From NCBI RefSeq assembly GCF_039545795.1, contig NZ_CP154260.1, forward strand, positions 2,299,001 through 2,363,000: a DNA stretch of 64,000 nt. The letters run 5' to 3'. Shown piece by piece: positions 1 to 8,303 of the stretch. The notes under the pieces are model-generated. The model did not search any database, was not told the DNA's origin, and saw only the letters and a list, made by a program, of their open reading frames with translations. Source of the stretch: Chitinophaga niabensis. Lineage in GTDB: Bacteria > Bacteroidota > Bacteroidia > Chitinophagales > Chitinophagaceae. The position numbers and the translations under genes are program-made. Positions within the stretch are counted from its first letter, which is position 1. Each line of letters opens with the position of its first letter.

Positions 1-1
1 T

Positions 2-367
2 ACTATTGCTTTTGTAACATTGAGAGGAGGGAGCACCTGCGGAGGTGCTGCGAATGCATTAATGGTCTATGATGTAAAGGATACAAAAAATCCCGTACTT
101 AAAACACAATTGCCGCTGACACGCCCTTATGGGCTGGGTATACAGGATAGTGCACTGTATGTTTGCGATGCTGAAAAAGGACTGGCTGTGTTCAATATTA
201 AAAACCCGGAACAACCCAAATTACTGAAGTATATAGAGGACGGAGATACTTATTATGACGTGATCCCATACCATGGCGTACTGATCGCATATGTGAAGAA
301 TGGTGTGCGTTTCTTTGATATCAACAAACCACAGGAACCGGTTTCTTTGTCTGCGCTGATGAATTAA
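2..367 (+). CDS. LVIVD repeat-containing protein, C-terminal part
   Basis: The open frame is already running at the left edge of the window, so only the last 121 residues of a larger protein are visible; a TTG at 20 is not a credible start because similar residues continue upstream of it. The visible part shows repeats of the LVIVD type, with units such as LMVYDVKDTKNPVL and LAVFNIKNPEQPKLL, each a short beta-propeller blade. Such proteins are usually exported Bacteroidota beta-propellers of unknown role, about 350-450 residues long. Transcription would end in the hairpin at 391-423, which it shares with the convergent KilA-N gene. The family call is good; the function is not known. Confidence 0.75.
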   Translation, partial: TIAFVTLRGGSTCGGAANALMVYDVKDTKNPVLKTQLPLTRPYGLGIQDSALYVCDAEKGLAVFNIKNPEQPKLLKYIEDGDTYYDVIPYHGVLIAYVKNGVRFFDINKPQEPVSLSALMN

Positions 368-390
368 ATTATTTATGCAGCTTGTTAAAA

Positions 391-423
391 CATTAAGGCC
401 GCCTCAGTAAGGCGGCCTTAATG
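391..423. terminator. Bidirectional terminator between convergent genes
   Basis: A perfect 14-bp inverted repeat, CATTAAGGCCGCCT with its complement, is separated by a 5-nt loop (405-409). It lies between the end of the LVIVD gene and the end of the KilA-N gene. The KilA-N stop codon (404-406) sits in the last base of the left arm and the loop. There is no long T tract on either side. Confidence 0.7.
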
Positions 424-1288
424 TTAGTGTTTTATTATCTGGTAATATTTTCGTCTTATTGGGACTTTCAATAGTTGAAGGGTCGGCTAAATATTTTTGA
501 AGAGAGGTCAACTGGTTAATAGCAGCTTCTCTCATCATCTCATACCGTTCTTTCTTACCGATCCCCTGTCTGATCCAAACGGCATTGAGATTTTCAAGAT
601 TTGAAAGAACAATGAGACTATGGGTATCTGCGCAATCTCTTATTGTTCCGGTTGCAGCTTCCGGATATTGCTCTTTCCATTGTTTCGCAGTAAGGCCGAA
701 TAAAGCCAGATTTACCAGGTCAGCTTCTTCCGCGTAAATATATACATCACTTTTTTGCAGTGTGTCGCTCCAGGGGATCAGTTTTTCCTTAATTGCATCC
801 GTTTGAATTCTGTAGTTAGTAGCCGCCAGACTCCTTCTGAAGTTCCATTCAAGGTGATGTGTATTACTCTCAATTTCCTTCAGTCTCTGGAACTCTTTAA
901 TCAGGTATAACTTGAATGCCGGGCTTATCCATGAGCCAAATTCAAAAGCGATATCTTTATGAGCATACGTACCGCCATACCTGCCTGCTTTTGCTATTAA
1001 TCCAATTGCATTGGTTCTCGCTGCCCATTCTTTCACGCTGATTTTAAATGAGTTAAGGCCGGTATGGGATTTAATTACGTCGAATTCGACGTAATTAAAT
1101 CCTGCATTGTTAATACTTTCCCATATTCCAAGGAATTCTACCGTATTCCTGTTTCTTAACCAGTGTTCTACAAAATAATCTCCCTCCTTAGCTTTGAGCA
1201 TATCTGTAATAGATATGTAATCGCTATTATTATGGTCAACAACAGCAATAGGAATGTTTTGTACGTTAATTTCTCTTTTTTTAGCCAT
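404..1288 (-). CDS. KilA-N domain-containing protein
   Basis: 294 residues. The N-terminal half (about residues 10-135) matches the KilA-N DNA-binding fold of phage and poxvirus proteins and of chromosomal Bacteroidota homologues: ISITDMLKAKEGDYFVEHWL, NTVEFLGIWE, FNYVEFDVIKSHTGLNSF and GGTYAHKDIAFEFGSWIS. The C-terminal half, which includes IKEFQRLKEIE, is predicted helical and lacks a recognised domain. KilA-N proteins bind DNA; chromosomal copies are often linked to phage or defence islands, but no phage genes lie next to this one. The start is the ATG at 1288, followed by a lysine-rich MAKKRE. The coding sequence contains a 36-bp perfect palindrome (1067-1102). It is monocistronic and convergent with the gene to its left. 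Confidence 0.85.
   Translation of the reverse strand: MAKKREINVQNIPIAVVDHNNSDYISITDMLKAKEGDYFVEHWLRNRNTVEFLGIWESINNAGFNYVEFDVIKSHTGLNSFKISVKEWAARTNAIGLIAKAGRYGGTYAHKDIAFEFGSWISPAFKLYLIKEFQRLKEIESNTHHLEWNFRRSLAATNYRIQTDAIKEKLIPWSDTLQKSDVYIYAEEADLVNLALFGLTAKQWKEQYPEAATGTIRDCADTHSLIVLSNLENLNAVWIRQGIGKKERYEMMREAAINQLTSLQKYLADPSTIESPNKTKILPDNKTLTLRPPY
1067..1102. repeat. 36-bp perfect palindrome inside the KilA-N gene
   Basis: Positions 1067-1102 read identically on both strands, centred on the EcoRI-like GAATTC at 1082-1087, with no loop and no mismatch over 18 bp per arm. It encodes the conserved segment FNYVEFDVIK of the KilA-N domain. The flanking pair (1066 and 1103) no longer matches, so the edges are sharp. 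Confidence 0.9.
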
Positions 1289-1518
1289 GATCTGTAATTA
1301 ATAATTATAAATACAATTCGTGCACCTTACGGCGTGAATAAAATCATGGGATGTATAGCTATAGCTGAAGTATTGGGTTAACCCTGAAATTGGAGATGAG
1401 TAAAATTAGAATAATCATTTGGGTTAAAAAAATATATAGGATCGGCTTTGCATGAACATGATATAACCAGCCGCTCAACAACATTGAACAGCTGGCTATG
1501 TAAAATCTTAAGCTCTCC

Positions 1519-2010
1519 CTACATCCCATCCGCACTCGGTCCGTAACTGCCCGGAATAGGCACATCCAGCAAACGCAGGAATACCCCCAGCTGTGCACGG
1601 TGATGTACAATCTGGCTGAAGCTCATACGTACAGCTTCTTCTTTGCTGAGTTGTGCATAAATAGCATCTCCTGCACGCATGGTCCATGTTTCAGGTAAAA
1701 TGTTCTCATTCGCGGCGGCCAAGTGTGCTTTACTGTCTGCCAGGGTTGTTTCAAAGTACTGCAACAGTTCCTCTTTGTTATTGATCTGTACCGGTTGGTA
1801 GGGCTGCGTGTTAAAATCCAGCTCATCCGTGGTTACCGCCAGTGTGGCAAAGGTGGGCATTTCTGCAATATGCGTTGTGAGCTGGCGAACGGTCATGCTT
1901 TTGGGATGTGGCTGCCAGTCGAATTTATCTTCCGGTACTATAGACAGCATTTTACGGGTAGTAATGGATTCCTTCTCCATTTCTTTGAGGAAGCTTGAAA
2001 TGATTGACAT
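1519..2010 (-). CDS. DinB family protein
   Basis: 163 residues. A four-helix DinB/YfiT-like protein with the expected metal-binding histidines: H47 in QLTTHIAEMP and H136/H137 in SQIVHHRAQLGVFLR. DinB-fold proteins in Firmicutes and Bacteroidota include bacillithiol-dependent transferases and other metal-dependent thiol enzymes; the substrate here is unknown. An upstream in-frame start at 2046 would add 12 residues that do not look like the family, so the ATG at 2010 (MSIISSFLKEMEKES) is preferred. A second DinB gene lies 1.4 kb away on the other strand; the two share the fold but little sequence. Confidence 0.85.
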   Translation of the reverse strand: MSIISSFLKEMEKESITTRKMLSIVPEDKFDWQPHPKSMTVRQLTTHIAEMPTFATLAVTTDELDFNTQPYQPVQINNKEELLQYFETTLADSKAHLAAANENILPETWTMRAGDAIYAQLSKEEAVRMSFSQIVHHRAQLGVFLRLLDVPIPGSYGPSADGM

Positions 2011-2111
2011 ATAATTGCGTTTTTGTTTGTGATACAAAGGAACCATGGGGGTGTGACAACCCTATGTCAGCAGTATTCCGTACTTTTATAAAATAACTGA
2101 AACATGCGTAT

Positions 2112-2564
2112 ATGAGAACTGCTATAGCCTTTGTAATCCTGCTCTCCGCCTGCAACCAGGCTGGTACCGGTAATAAAAATGATTCCACTGCCACAGAAAA
2201 CACCACGCCGCAGGGTGCGGTTGCTTCCTGTTATAATAAGATCACCGGCCGGGATACCATTAAATTATCCCTGGTGGTGGATGAAGACAAGGTGAACGGC
2301 ACCCTGGAATACAACATTTATGAAAAGGATAAGAATACCGGTGTAATAGCGGGTACCCTGCAGGATAACATCCTCAGGGCTACTTATGAATTCCAGAGTG
2401 AAGGAGTGAAGAGCACCCGGAATGTAGTGTTCAAGATCATGGGAGATCAGGCATATGAGGCGCAGGCAGACAGTCTTACTTCAGATGGCCTGCCCGTTTT
2501 CAACGGGGATGCCGCCCTGTTGAAGTTTGAACCATCACCCTTTAAGAAAATCCCTTGTGAGTAA
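2112..2564 (+). CDS. Hypothetical lipoprotein
   Basis: 150 residues. A short hydrophobic N-terminus (AIAFVILLSAC) ends in a lipobox with C14 as the lipidated cysteine, followed by a Gly/Asn/Thr-rich linker. The remainder is predicted beta-rich, with segments such as TIKLSLVVDEDKVNGTLEYN that resemble small periplasmic lipocalin- or META-like barrels; I do not recognise a named family. It sits 3 bp upstream of the AraC gene on the same strand, so the two are probably co-transcribed. Confidence 0.7.
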   Translation: MRTAIAFVILLSACNQAGTGNKNDSTATENTTPQGAVASCYNKITGRDTIKLSLVVDEDKVNGTLEYNIYEKDKNTGVIAGTLQDNILRATYEFQSEGVKSTRNVVFKIMGDQAYEAQADSLTSDGLPVFNGDAALLKFEPSPFKKIPCE

Positions 2565-2567
2565 GCA

Positions 2568-3425
2568 ATGGATGCAGATATTCATACGCTTTATACTTCT
2601 GACTACTACCGGATCATGGACTTCCGGTGCCGGTGTACAGATTGCCGCACTTCCAAGCCGGAACAGAGCGATCGCTTCTGTATCAGTTTTGTAAGGAAGG
2701 GGAATTTCCTTTTCAACGTTTTCCGGAACTCGCTGGATTCTTACAGCGGTTGCATCCTGATCACCAAACCAGAATATGAACGTACGGTCACCCATACGCA
2801 TGCTGTGCCGGATGAATGCACCATCTTCGAAATATCTCCGGAACTGTTAAGGCAGCTGAAAGAACAGTATGCCCATACCAAATTCTTCCGTGATCCGGAC
2901 CTTCATTCCACGCTGATCCGCACCAATCCTGAAACGGAGTTCCTGCATTTCTATATCACCCAGCTGGTACTCACCCGCACGGGCAGTAAGCTGCATATAG
3001 ACCAGCTGATCTTTGATATGATCCGGAAAGTACTGAACAGCATTACGGACTATGAGCCGGATGAACGTATTCATGCTAAACTGAAAAAGAACCATCTCAC
3101 TACCATAGAACGTGCAAAGGAATACCTTACCCAACATTTTATGGAAGATATTTCGCTGAAGGAAATAGCGGAATACAGTTATGTAAGCCCTTTCCACTTC
3201 TCCCGGATCTTCAAAACCTTCACCAGCTATTCTCCCTACCAGTTCCTGCAGGACATCCGTCTGCAGCATGCCGCACTTTTACTGGAAAACACCCCCACGC
3301 CTTTGTCTGATGTAGCCTATACTTCCGGATTTATGAGCATGGAATATTTCAATGCAGCTTTCCGTAAGAAATTTGAACTGCCGCCGGCCAAATACCGCCA
3401 TGAGAAAATGAGCAGGATATCTTAA
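2568..3425 (+). CDS. AraC family transcriptional regulator
   Basis: 285 residues. The last ~100 residues form the double helix-turn-helix of AraC/XylS regulators: ISLKEIAEYSYVSPFHFSRI for the first, and LSDVAYTSGFMSMEYFNAAF with RKKFELPPAKYR for the second. The N-terminal ~160 residues would be the effector or dimerisation region; they start with a cluster of cysteines (FRCRCTDCRTS) that is unusual and could bind metal or sense thiol state. It follows the lipoprotein by 3 bp and precedes a DinB gene by 33 bp. The inducer is unknown. Confidence 0.88.
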   Translation: MDADIHTLYTSDYYRIMDFRCRCTDCRTSKPEQSDRFCISFVRKGNFLFNVFRNSLDSYSGCILITKPEYERTVTHTHAVPDECTIFEISPELLRQLKEQYAHTKFFRDPDLHSTLIRTNPETEFLHFYITQLVLTRTGSKLHIDQLIFDMIRKVLNSITDYEPDERIHAKLKKNHLTTIERAKEYLTQHFMEDISLKEIAEYSYVSPFHFSRIFKTFTSYSPYQFLQDIRLQHAALLLENTPTPLSDVAYTSGFMSMEYFNAAFRKKFELPPAKYRHEKMSRIS

Positions 3426-3446
3426 TCCTTTCTTTTGCCCGCATGT

Positions 3447-3454
3447 TAGTTTTG
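3447..3454 (+). promoter_or_regulatory. Candidate -7 element of a Bacteroidota promoter
   Basis: TAGTTTTG matches the TAnnTTTG consensus exactly and ends 4 nt before the ATG of the second DinB gene. No TTG is found at the expected 17-23 bp upstream, so this is a weak call; if used, the mRNA would be almost leaderless. Confidence 0.3.
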
Positions 3455-3458
3455 GAAC

Positions 3459-3857
3459 ATGAAAGCACAACTATTAAAACACCTGGAAAGCTCCCGGGCC
3501 TACACTTTAGGCGTAGCGGAGCTAATGCCTGAAGAGGCCTATGATCTGAAACCGGTAGCGGGCATATGGAGCTTTGGCGAGCAACTGAACCATATTGCTT
3601 ATGGTATTCACTGGTGGTCTGAAATGTTCATCCGTGGCGTGGAAACAGAATGGGCACCTCCGAAACCTGTAACCGGAAAGAAAAAGATCATAACTGCGCT
3701 GGAAAAGGCGTATGAAACGTTAAAGAAAACGTATGAGGAAAGCAATGGCAAAGAAGGCGGCTTTAATGCTACGCTGGACCATATTACGCATCATCGCGGG
3801 CAATTGATCGTGTACCTGCGTACAAAGGGGATCCAGCCACCGGAATATGTTTATTAA
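3459..3857 (+). CDS. DinB family protein
   Basis: 132 residues, a compact DinB-like four-helix protein. Candidate metal ligands are H45 (FGEQLNHIAYGIHWW) and H108/H112 (LDHITHHRGQLIVYLR), in the order typical of the family. At 132 residues it is shorter than most (150-170), because the loop between helices 2 and 3 is short. It follows the AraC gene with 33 bp between them and may be its target or co-transcribed. The enzymatic reaction is not predictable. Confidence 0.85.
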   Translation: MKAQLLKHLESSRAYTLGVAELMPEEAYDLKPVAGIWSFGEQLNHIAYGIHWWSEMFIRGVETEWAPPKPVTGKKKIITALEKAYETLKKTYEESNGKEGGFNATLDHITHHRGQLIVYLRTKGIQPPEYVY

Positions 3858-3923
3858 AGGAGTGGACTGCGTTTCAAAGCTATTCAGCCTTGCGTGCATT
3901 TATTAACGGAGGTTTTGCTGCAT

Positions 3924-4961
3924 TTAAACCGGGCAGTTCTCATGGTAATTCACCAGCTGGATGGGTGTTCTCTCCATCTCAAAACCATCGTAGGTGCGGA
4001 GCACTTCATCCAGCACTGCTTCTATCTCCGGCACGGTGTTCAGCGTTACCAGGCGGGTACGGAATTCTTTGATATTGGGTAAACCTTTCAGATAGTTGAG
4101 GTAATGACGGCGCATGGCATATACGCCGGCTCCATCACCTTTCCACTGCAGGGATTTGCGTAAATGCTGTTTGCAGACCTCCACGCGTTCTGCCACGGTA
4201 GGCGGCGCCATTTCTTCCCCGGTGTTCAGGTAATGCCTGATCTCGCGGAAGATCCAGGGGTAACCGATGGCGGCACGCCCTATCATAATACCATCCACAC
4301 CGTAACGGTTCTTATATTCCAGCGCTTTCTGCGGGCTGTCTATATCCCCGTTCCCGAAAATGGGGATGTGAATGCGGGGGTTATTCTTCACTTTGGCAAT
4401 CAGGCTCCAGTCAGCCTCGCCTTTATACATCTGGCAGCGGGTGCGGCCATGGATGGTAAGGGCTTTGATCCCGGCATCCTGCAGCCTTTCCGCTACTTCT
4501 TCAATGTTTTTGGTGTTATCGTCCCATCCCAGCCTTGTTTTAACCGTTACCGGCAGGGTAGTGGAGCGCACGCATCTTTCCGTAAGCCGTACCATCAGAC
4601 CGATATCCTTTAATACCCCGGAACCTGCGCCCTGGGCCACGATACCTTTCACCGGGCAGCCAAAATTGATGTCCAGCAGTTCAGGATTGGTTACATCCAC
4701 AATCTTCGCCGCCATGGCCAGCCTTTCTTCATCCCCGCCAAACAGCTGTATGCCTACCGGCCTTTCTTCGTCAAAGATCTCCAGTTTGCGGCGGCATTTG
4801 ATGGCATCGCGTATCAGCCCTTCACTGGAAATGAATTCCGTGAACATGAGATCTGCCCCGTTATGCTTGCAGACCACACGGAATGGAGGATCGCTGACAT
4901 CCTCCATAGGCGCCAGCAATAAGGGGAAATCCGGAAGGGTGATATGATCGATCTTTACCAT
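3924..4961 (-). CDS. dusB: tRNA dihydrouridine synthase DusB
   Basis: 345 residues. FMN-dependent enzyme that reduces specific uridines in the D-loop of tRNA. The Dus signature is present: LLAPMEDVSDPPFRVVCKHN at the N-terminus, the active-site GCPVKGIVAQGAGSGVL with the catalytic cysteine, VKTRLGWDD, LTIHGRTRCQMYKGEADW, IPIFGNGDI and GVDGIMIGRAAIGYPWIF. Length and motif order fit the DusB/NifR3 subfamily. A TTG 12 bases upstream could also start the frame, but ATG at 4961 is better. A TAnnTTTG element lies 9 nt upstream. The strong terminator of the neighbouring peptidase gene isolates it from upstream transcription, so it is expressed alone. Confidence 0.95.
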   Translation of the reverse strand: MVKIDHITLPDFPLLLAPMEDVSDPPFRVVCKHNGADLMFTEFISSEGLIRDAIKCRRKLEIFDEERPVGIQLFGGDEERLAMAAKIVDVTNPELLDINFGCPVKGIVAQGAGSGVLKDIGLMVRLTERCVRSTTLPVTVKTRLGWDDNTKNIEEVAERLQDAGIKALTIHGRTRCQMYKGEADWSLIAKVKNNPRIHIPIFGNGDIDSPQKALEYKNRYGVDGIMIGRAAIGYPWIFREIRHYLNTGEEMAPPTVAERVEVCKQHLRKSLQWKGDGAGVYAMRRHYLNYLKGLPNIKEFRTRLVTLNTVPEIEAVLDEVLRTYDGFEMERTPIQLVNYHENCPV

Positions 4962-4970
4962 TTGCGGGCA

Positions 4971-4978
4971 CAAAAGTA
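4971..4978 (-). promoter_or_regulatory. Candidate -7 element for dusB
   Basis: On the minus strand this reads TACTTTTG, a full match to TAnnTTTG, 9 nt before the dusB ATG. The upstream 20 bp overlap the terminator of the next gene and contain no TTG at the usual distance. Confidence 0.4.
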
Positions 4979-4980
4979 CG

Positions 4981-5017
4981 AAAAAAAACAGGGCCGTATG
5001 CTTTTGATACGGCCCTG
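4981..5017 (-). terminator. Rho-independent terminator of the M23 peptidase gene
   Basis: Perfect 11-bp stem (CAGGGCCGTAT with its complement, 4989-4999 and 5007-5017) with a 7-nt loop, followed on the minus strand by eight or more T residues (4981-4988). It lies 31 bp after the stop of the gene at 5048. Confidence 0.9.
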
Positions 5018-5047
5018 CGGCAATGAGTAGGTGATATCAGGAGAACT

Positions 5048-6817
5048 TTACTTGCCCCAGATGGCACTGAAGCGTCCATTATCATTGTAGTTCTGTACTT
5101 TGATCAGGCGCAGGCCTTCTGAGCTGGCCTGGTTGAACTTGGTCTGGTAAGAAGCAGAAGTCATACCGTAATAGGCAGCATAATTGTTCTTTTTAGGACG
5201 CCATACACCACCAACAGTATTACCATTTACATTGATGCTTTTCAGCTCCCAGTTTTTGTACAGTTCATCGAATTTTTTGTCGAAGTCAGTGCCGGACATG
5301 CCATAGTACAGGTAGAAACCATTGTCGTTTGGCTTGTTCACAAAAACAGCCGCATGATAACGTTTACCGCCAACAGTATAATCCACATGTTCCTGCACAT
5401 GCCATTTCTTGGTTTCTACATAGTTCTTCCAGGTAGCACCAAACAATGCATCATCCTGATTATGGACAGATGCAGCGGACTGGCCGGCCGGTTTCTTTTC
5501 CCAGATGGCAGAGAAGCGGGGATTACCGCTACCGTCTTTTGTAACAGAGATCTGGCGCGGACGGTAACCCTGTCCATCGTAAGTGTTAAAGTAGTTTTGG
5601 TAAGTAGCACCGGTCATATAGAAACGTGCATACCATGAGCCGGGAATGCCCCACTGGAAAGAACCTGCAGCATAGAGGGTGCTGCCGCTCTTGTCCACAC
5701 TCACGGTTTGGAGGCCCATACCCATGCCGGTATAATAGCCCCAGTATTTATTCACGAGGTCCAGCGGAACATTGTGGAAGCTGGGATAAAAAGGTGCAAA
5801 TAAACGTGCATATGGCGTAGTGGCATCCAGGTCATAACAATCCACGCCGCCGTGATTATAAGAGCCGTAAGGATCTACCAGTACCCATTCTCCGCTGTGC
5901 CCTGCGCGCGTATCCTGCACACGTACTTCAAAATGCAGGTGTACATTGTAGGAACGGGTATTGGCATCTTTAAGTGTACCATCATCTTTCAGGATCACGC
6001 CAATACCACCGGAACCGGTATTACCTGCATACGCCAGGAATTGGCCGGCGCCTACATTATCACCTTCCTTAACGGCGATCTTCTGGGCATTGGTGCCCCA
6101 GCACAGATTGCTGTTGGTACCGTTGGTGGCAAATGTTTTGTATTTGCCGGATGTGCCCTGGGCTTTAGCCCTGTCGTTATCATGGCCATTGCGCAAATGC
6201 AGGTGTGTGCTGCGGTATTTGTAACCGTCCGGTGCAGTATGCTCAATGGTGATATAGTTACCACCACCGTTAGACCATTTCACATCAATCACTTTCCCCG
6301 GTGCAATGGCGTATACGCCAAAGGTGGGATCTTCATTTTCAGCTACAGATGTTTTGCCATAATCGATGGCACGATGGGCATCTTTCTTGCCATCACCATC
6401 ATTATCCCAGCTGTAGTAAAAGCCTTGCCAGAGGCCGGTAGAGCTGTTCTTGAAAGGCAGGTACAACGGCATGTGTGCTTTCACGGAACTGTAAACAGGT
6501 TCCAGTGCAGCTTCTACTACCGGTTGTGCACAAACGCCGGCGCGTTCCATTTTAGCAATGCCCGGTGCATCTGCTTCAATAAAGATCAGTTGTGTGATGG
6601 GCTTGATACTACGTGTAGCCGTGAACGGTTTAAGTGGCCCTACTTTCATCCTTGCCGGACTTTCATCTCCATCCGGACCTTCGGGAAGAGCTACAGCAGG
6701 CCTTTTCACTTTCTGGTAAAGAATTTCGGAAGCATTCTCTTCTTCCTGGGGAATTTGCTGTGCATCAGCATGCAAACAAACAAGAAGGGTCGCCATGGCG
6801 AGGAATACGCATTTCAT
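5048..6817 (-). CDS. M23 family metallopeptidase with C-terminal tandem repeat domains
   Basis: 589 residues with a signal peptide (cleavage after HADA, about residue 19). Residues ~110-305 are a peptidase M23 (LytM) domain; zinc ligands are H148 and D152 (AHRAIDYG) and H295 in HLHFEV (293-298), with H207 in the THLHLRN strand. M23 enzymes cleave peptidoglycan cross-links or act as cell-lysis factors. Residues ~340-589 are three or four degenerate copies of a repeat with the pattern YYGMTxxxYQxxF followed by G-R-RFSAIW, which is the Bacterial tandem repeat domain 1 type; the last copy ends in RFSAIWGK. An upstream in-frame start would add 13 residues before the signal peptide and is rejected. 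A strong terminator follows. Confidence 0.88.
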   Translation of the reverse strand: MKCVFLAMATLLVCLHADAQQIPQEEENASEILYQKVKRPAVALPEGPDGDESPARMKVGPLKPFTATRSIKPITQLIFIEADAPGIAKMERAGVCAQPVVEAALEPVYSSVKAHMPLYLPFKNSSTGLWQGFYYSWDNDGDGKKDAHRAIDYGKTSVAENEDPTFGVYAIAPGKVIDVKWSNGGGNYITIEHTAPDGYKYRSTHLHLRNGHDNDRAKAQGTSGKYKTFATNGTNSNLCWGTNAQKIAVKEGDNVGAGQFLAYAGNTGSGGIGVILKDDGTLKDANTRSYNVHLHFEVRVQDTRAGHSGEWVLVDPYGSYNHGGVDCYDLDATTPYARLFAPFYPSFHNVPLDLVNKYWGYYTGMGMGLQTVSVDKSGSTLYAAGSFQWGIPGSWYARFYMTGATYQNYFNTYDGQGYRPRQISVTKDGSGNPRFSAIWEKKPAGQSAASVHNQDDALFGATWKNYVETKKWHVQEHVDYTVGGKRYHAAVFVNKPNDNGFYLYYGMSGTDFDKKFDELYKNWELKSINVNGNTVGGVWRPKKNNYAAYYGMTSASYQTKFNQASSEGLRLIKVQNYNDNGRFSAIWGK

Positions 6818-6907
6818 AATCAGTAATTTGGTGTTAACATTAAAATCGGTTGGCAAGCTACCCAGAATAGGAGCGGGGAAAAAACGGGACTTCGTATATG
6901 GTATGAT

Positions 6908-6939
6908 TTAACCGATAGCTGGTTGGTTTGATCGGTTAA
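6908..6939. repeat. 9-bp inverted repeat between two minus-strand genes
   Basis: TTAACCGAT at 6908-6916 and its exact complement at 6931-6939, with a 14-nt spacer. It is 21 bp after the stop of the phosphatase gene and 91 bp before the start of the peptidase gene. It lacks a T tract, so it could be a weak terminator or an operator of the peptidase promoter. Confidence 0.45.
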
Positions 6940-6959
6940 CGGGTTAGCTGTTATAACAC

Positions 6960-7691
6960 TTAAGGATTCCTGCCTTTCTCGCCTGGATAAAGTTCTTGCG
7001 GCGGATCACTTTGTATCACTTTTTTGGAATCAATATCCAGGGCAGATAACTTTCCGTAAAAAGCAGCGCCGGTATCTACATTCCAGAGGTTAGCTGCTTT
7101 CATGGGCGTGAACTTATTATAATTGATGGTAGGCGTATGACCAATGTAGATCTCGTGGAACAGCTGTAGGCGCCGGGGATAGAGCAATGAGTTCCTGGAT
7201 AAACGTTTATTCATACTGCGGGCTGTTTCCCATAAAGTTCTGTCCCAAAGGAAGCTGGTTTCATAACGTTCATGCTCGGGCCCATGCATGGAAGCAAATC
7301 CTGCATGAATGAACAAACGGTTCTTTTCATCAATATAGAAAGGCCGCAACCGATTGTAGAATCTGATATGCGCATTTTTCTCTTCAGCGCTGATACCTTC
7401 ATAACTTGCCACGGTAGACCTTCCGCCATGGAATAACCACACCGGGTCTGCCGGGTTGCCCATGAGCCAGGATTCACACCATTCATCATGATTGCCTTTC
7501 ATAAAGATGCAGCTGTACTGTGCATCCAGTTCCATGAGGCGGGAGATCACCTGGGCGGATTGAGACCAGCCATCTACGTAATCTCCGAGAAAGATCAGTT
7601 TGTCCTCTGCCTTTGGTTTGATCTTTTGTATGAGTTGGTCCAGCGCTTTTAACGCGCCATGAATATCACCGATCACAAACGTTCTTGCCAT
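6960..7691 (-). CDS. Metallophosphoesterase (serine/threonine phosphatase / ApaH-like)
   Basis: 243 residues, cytoplasmic. It has the phosphoprotein-phosphatase metal motifs: VIGDIHGALKAL (D9, H11), FLGDYVDGW (D37), MKGNHDEW (N67, H68), IHAGF and YIGHTPT. Known members hydrolyse phosphoproteins or dinucleoside tetraphosphates; the sequence does not decide between them. The length fits the small bacterial PPP/ApaH-like group. It is the second gene of a pair, 8 bp downstream of an acetyltransferase gene. Confidence 0.88.
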   Translation of the reverse strand: MARTFVIGDIHGALKALDQLIQKIKPKAEDKLIFLGDYVDGWSQSAQVISRLMELDAQYSCIFMKGNHDEWCESWLMGNPADPVWLFHGGRSTVASYEGISAEEKNAHIRFYNRLRPFYIDEKNRLFIHAGFASMHGPEHERYETSFLWDRTLWETARSMNKRLSRNSLLYPRRLQLFHEIYIGHTPTINYNKFTPMKAANLWNVDTGAAFYGKLSALDIDSKKVIQSDPPQELYPGEKGRNP

Positions 7692-7699
7692 ATATACAT

Positions 7700-8254
7700 T
7701 TACCGGAATGGTGTGAGCAGGGAATAGATAATGGTATCCAGAAACCTGCCTTCATAAAACAAATTCTCTTTAAAATAAGCGTCTTTTGTAAAATTATTCT
7801 TTTCCAGCAGTTTGGCTGAAGCAATATTGGCCGGATCGACCAATGCGGAAACGGAGTGAAACTTCAGTACACGGAAGCCATAGTCCAGTACGGCAGCCAA
7901 AGCCTCTGCCATAATACCTTTTCCATGCCAGTTGTGGTGCAGCAGATAACCTACTTCACAACGGAAATTTTCTTTTTCAACATTAAAAAGCCCTATCATC
8001 CCTATCAGTTTGTCTTCTCCCTTAATGGTAATGGCCCAGTTAATAGCTTCGTTCCGCTGGATGAGTTCCAGGTTGCTTTGTATCAATGTTTGGGCATCTT
8101 CCCTGTTTTTTTGCAAGGGGCGTGGGATGTATTGCATCAGTTCCCTGTTGGAGCGGAGGTAAAGTACTTCATCTGCATCGCTTTCCCTTAGCTTTCGGAG
8201 CACAAGGCGTTCTGTGGTCAGAACGGGGTAAGGATCAAAGTTTAGCGTTAACAT
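7700..8254 (-). CDS. GNAT family N-acetyltransferase (RimJ/RimL-like)
   Basis: 184 residues. N-terminal LTTERLVLRKLRESDADEVL is the start typical of RimJ/RimL-type ribosomal-protein or small-molecule acetyltransferases; the acetyl-CoA loop is in WHGKGIMAEALAAVLDYGF, followed by ALVDPANIASAKLLEKNNF. It probably transfers an acetyl group to an N-terminal or side-chain amine; the acceptor is unknown. First gene of a two-gene unit with the phosphatase. The terminator of the DUF4382 gene separates it from upstream transcription. Confidence 0.9.
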   Translation of the reverse strand: MLTLNFDPYPVLTTERLVLRKLRESDADEVLYLRSNRELMQYIPRPLQKNREDAQTLIQSNLELIQRNEAINWAITIKGEDKLIGMIGLFNVEKENFRCEVGYLLHHNWHGKGIMAEALAAVLDYGFRVLKFHSVSALVDPANIASAKLLEKNNFTKDAYFKENLFYEGRFLDTIIYSLLTPFR

Positions 8255-8303
8255 TTACTGAAAATAAGGGAAACCGGGCTAAAAACAAACAGGTATTTGC
8301 AGA

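Noticed and set aside
1459..1500. Hairpin after the first DinB gene (CCAGC and GCTGG arms)
   Set aside because: Only five to nine pairs with a mismatch and a 19-nt loop, and no T tract, so it is too weak to call a terminator.
5852..6826. 324-codon open frame on the plus strand
   Set aside because: It lies antisense to the M23 peptidase, which has a signal peptide and zinc motifs; the antisense product has no recognisable domain and odd composition rich in Ile, Cys and Phe.
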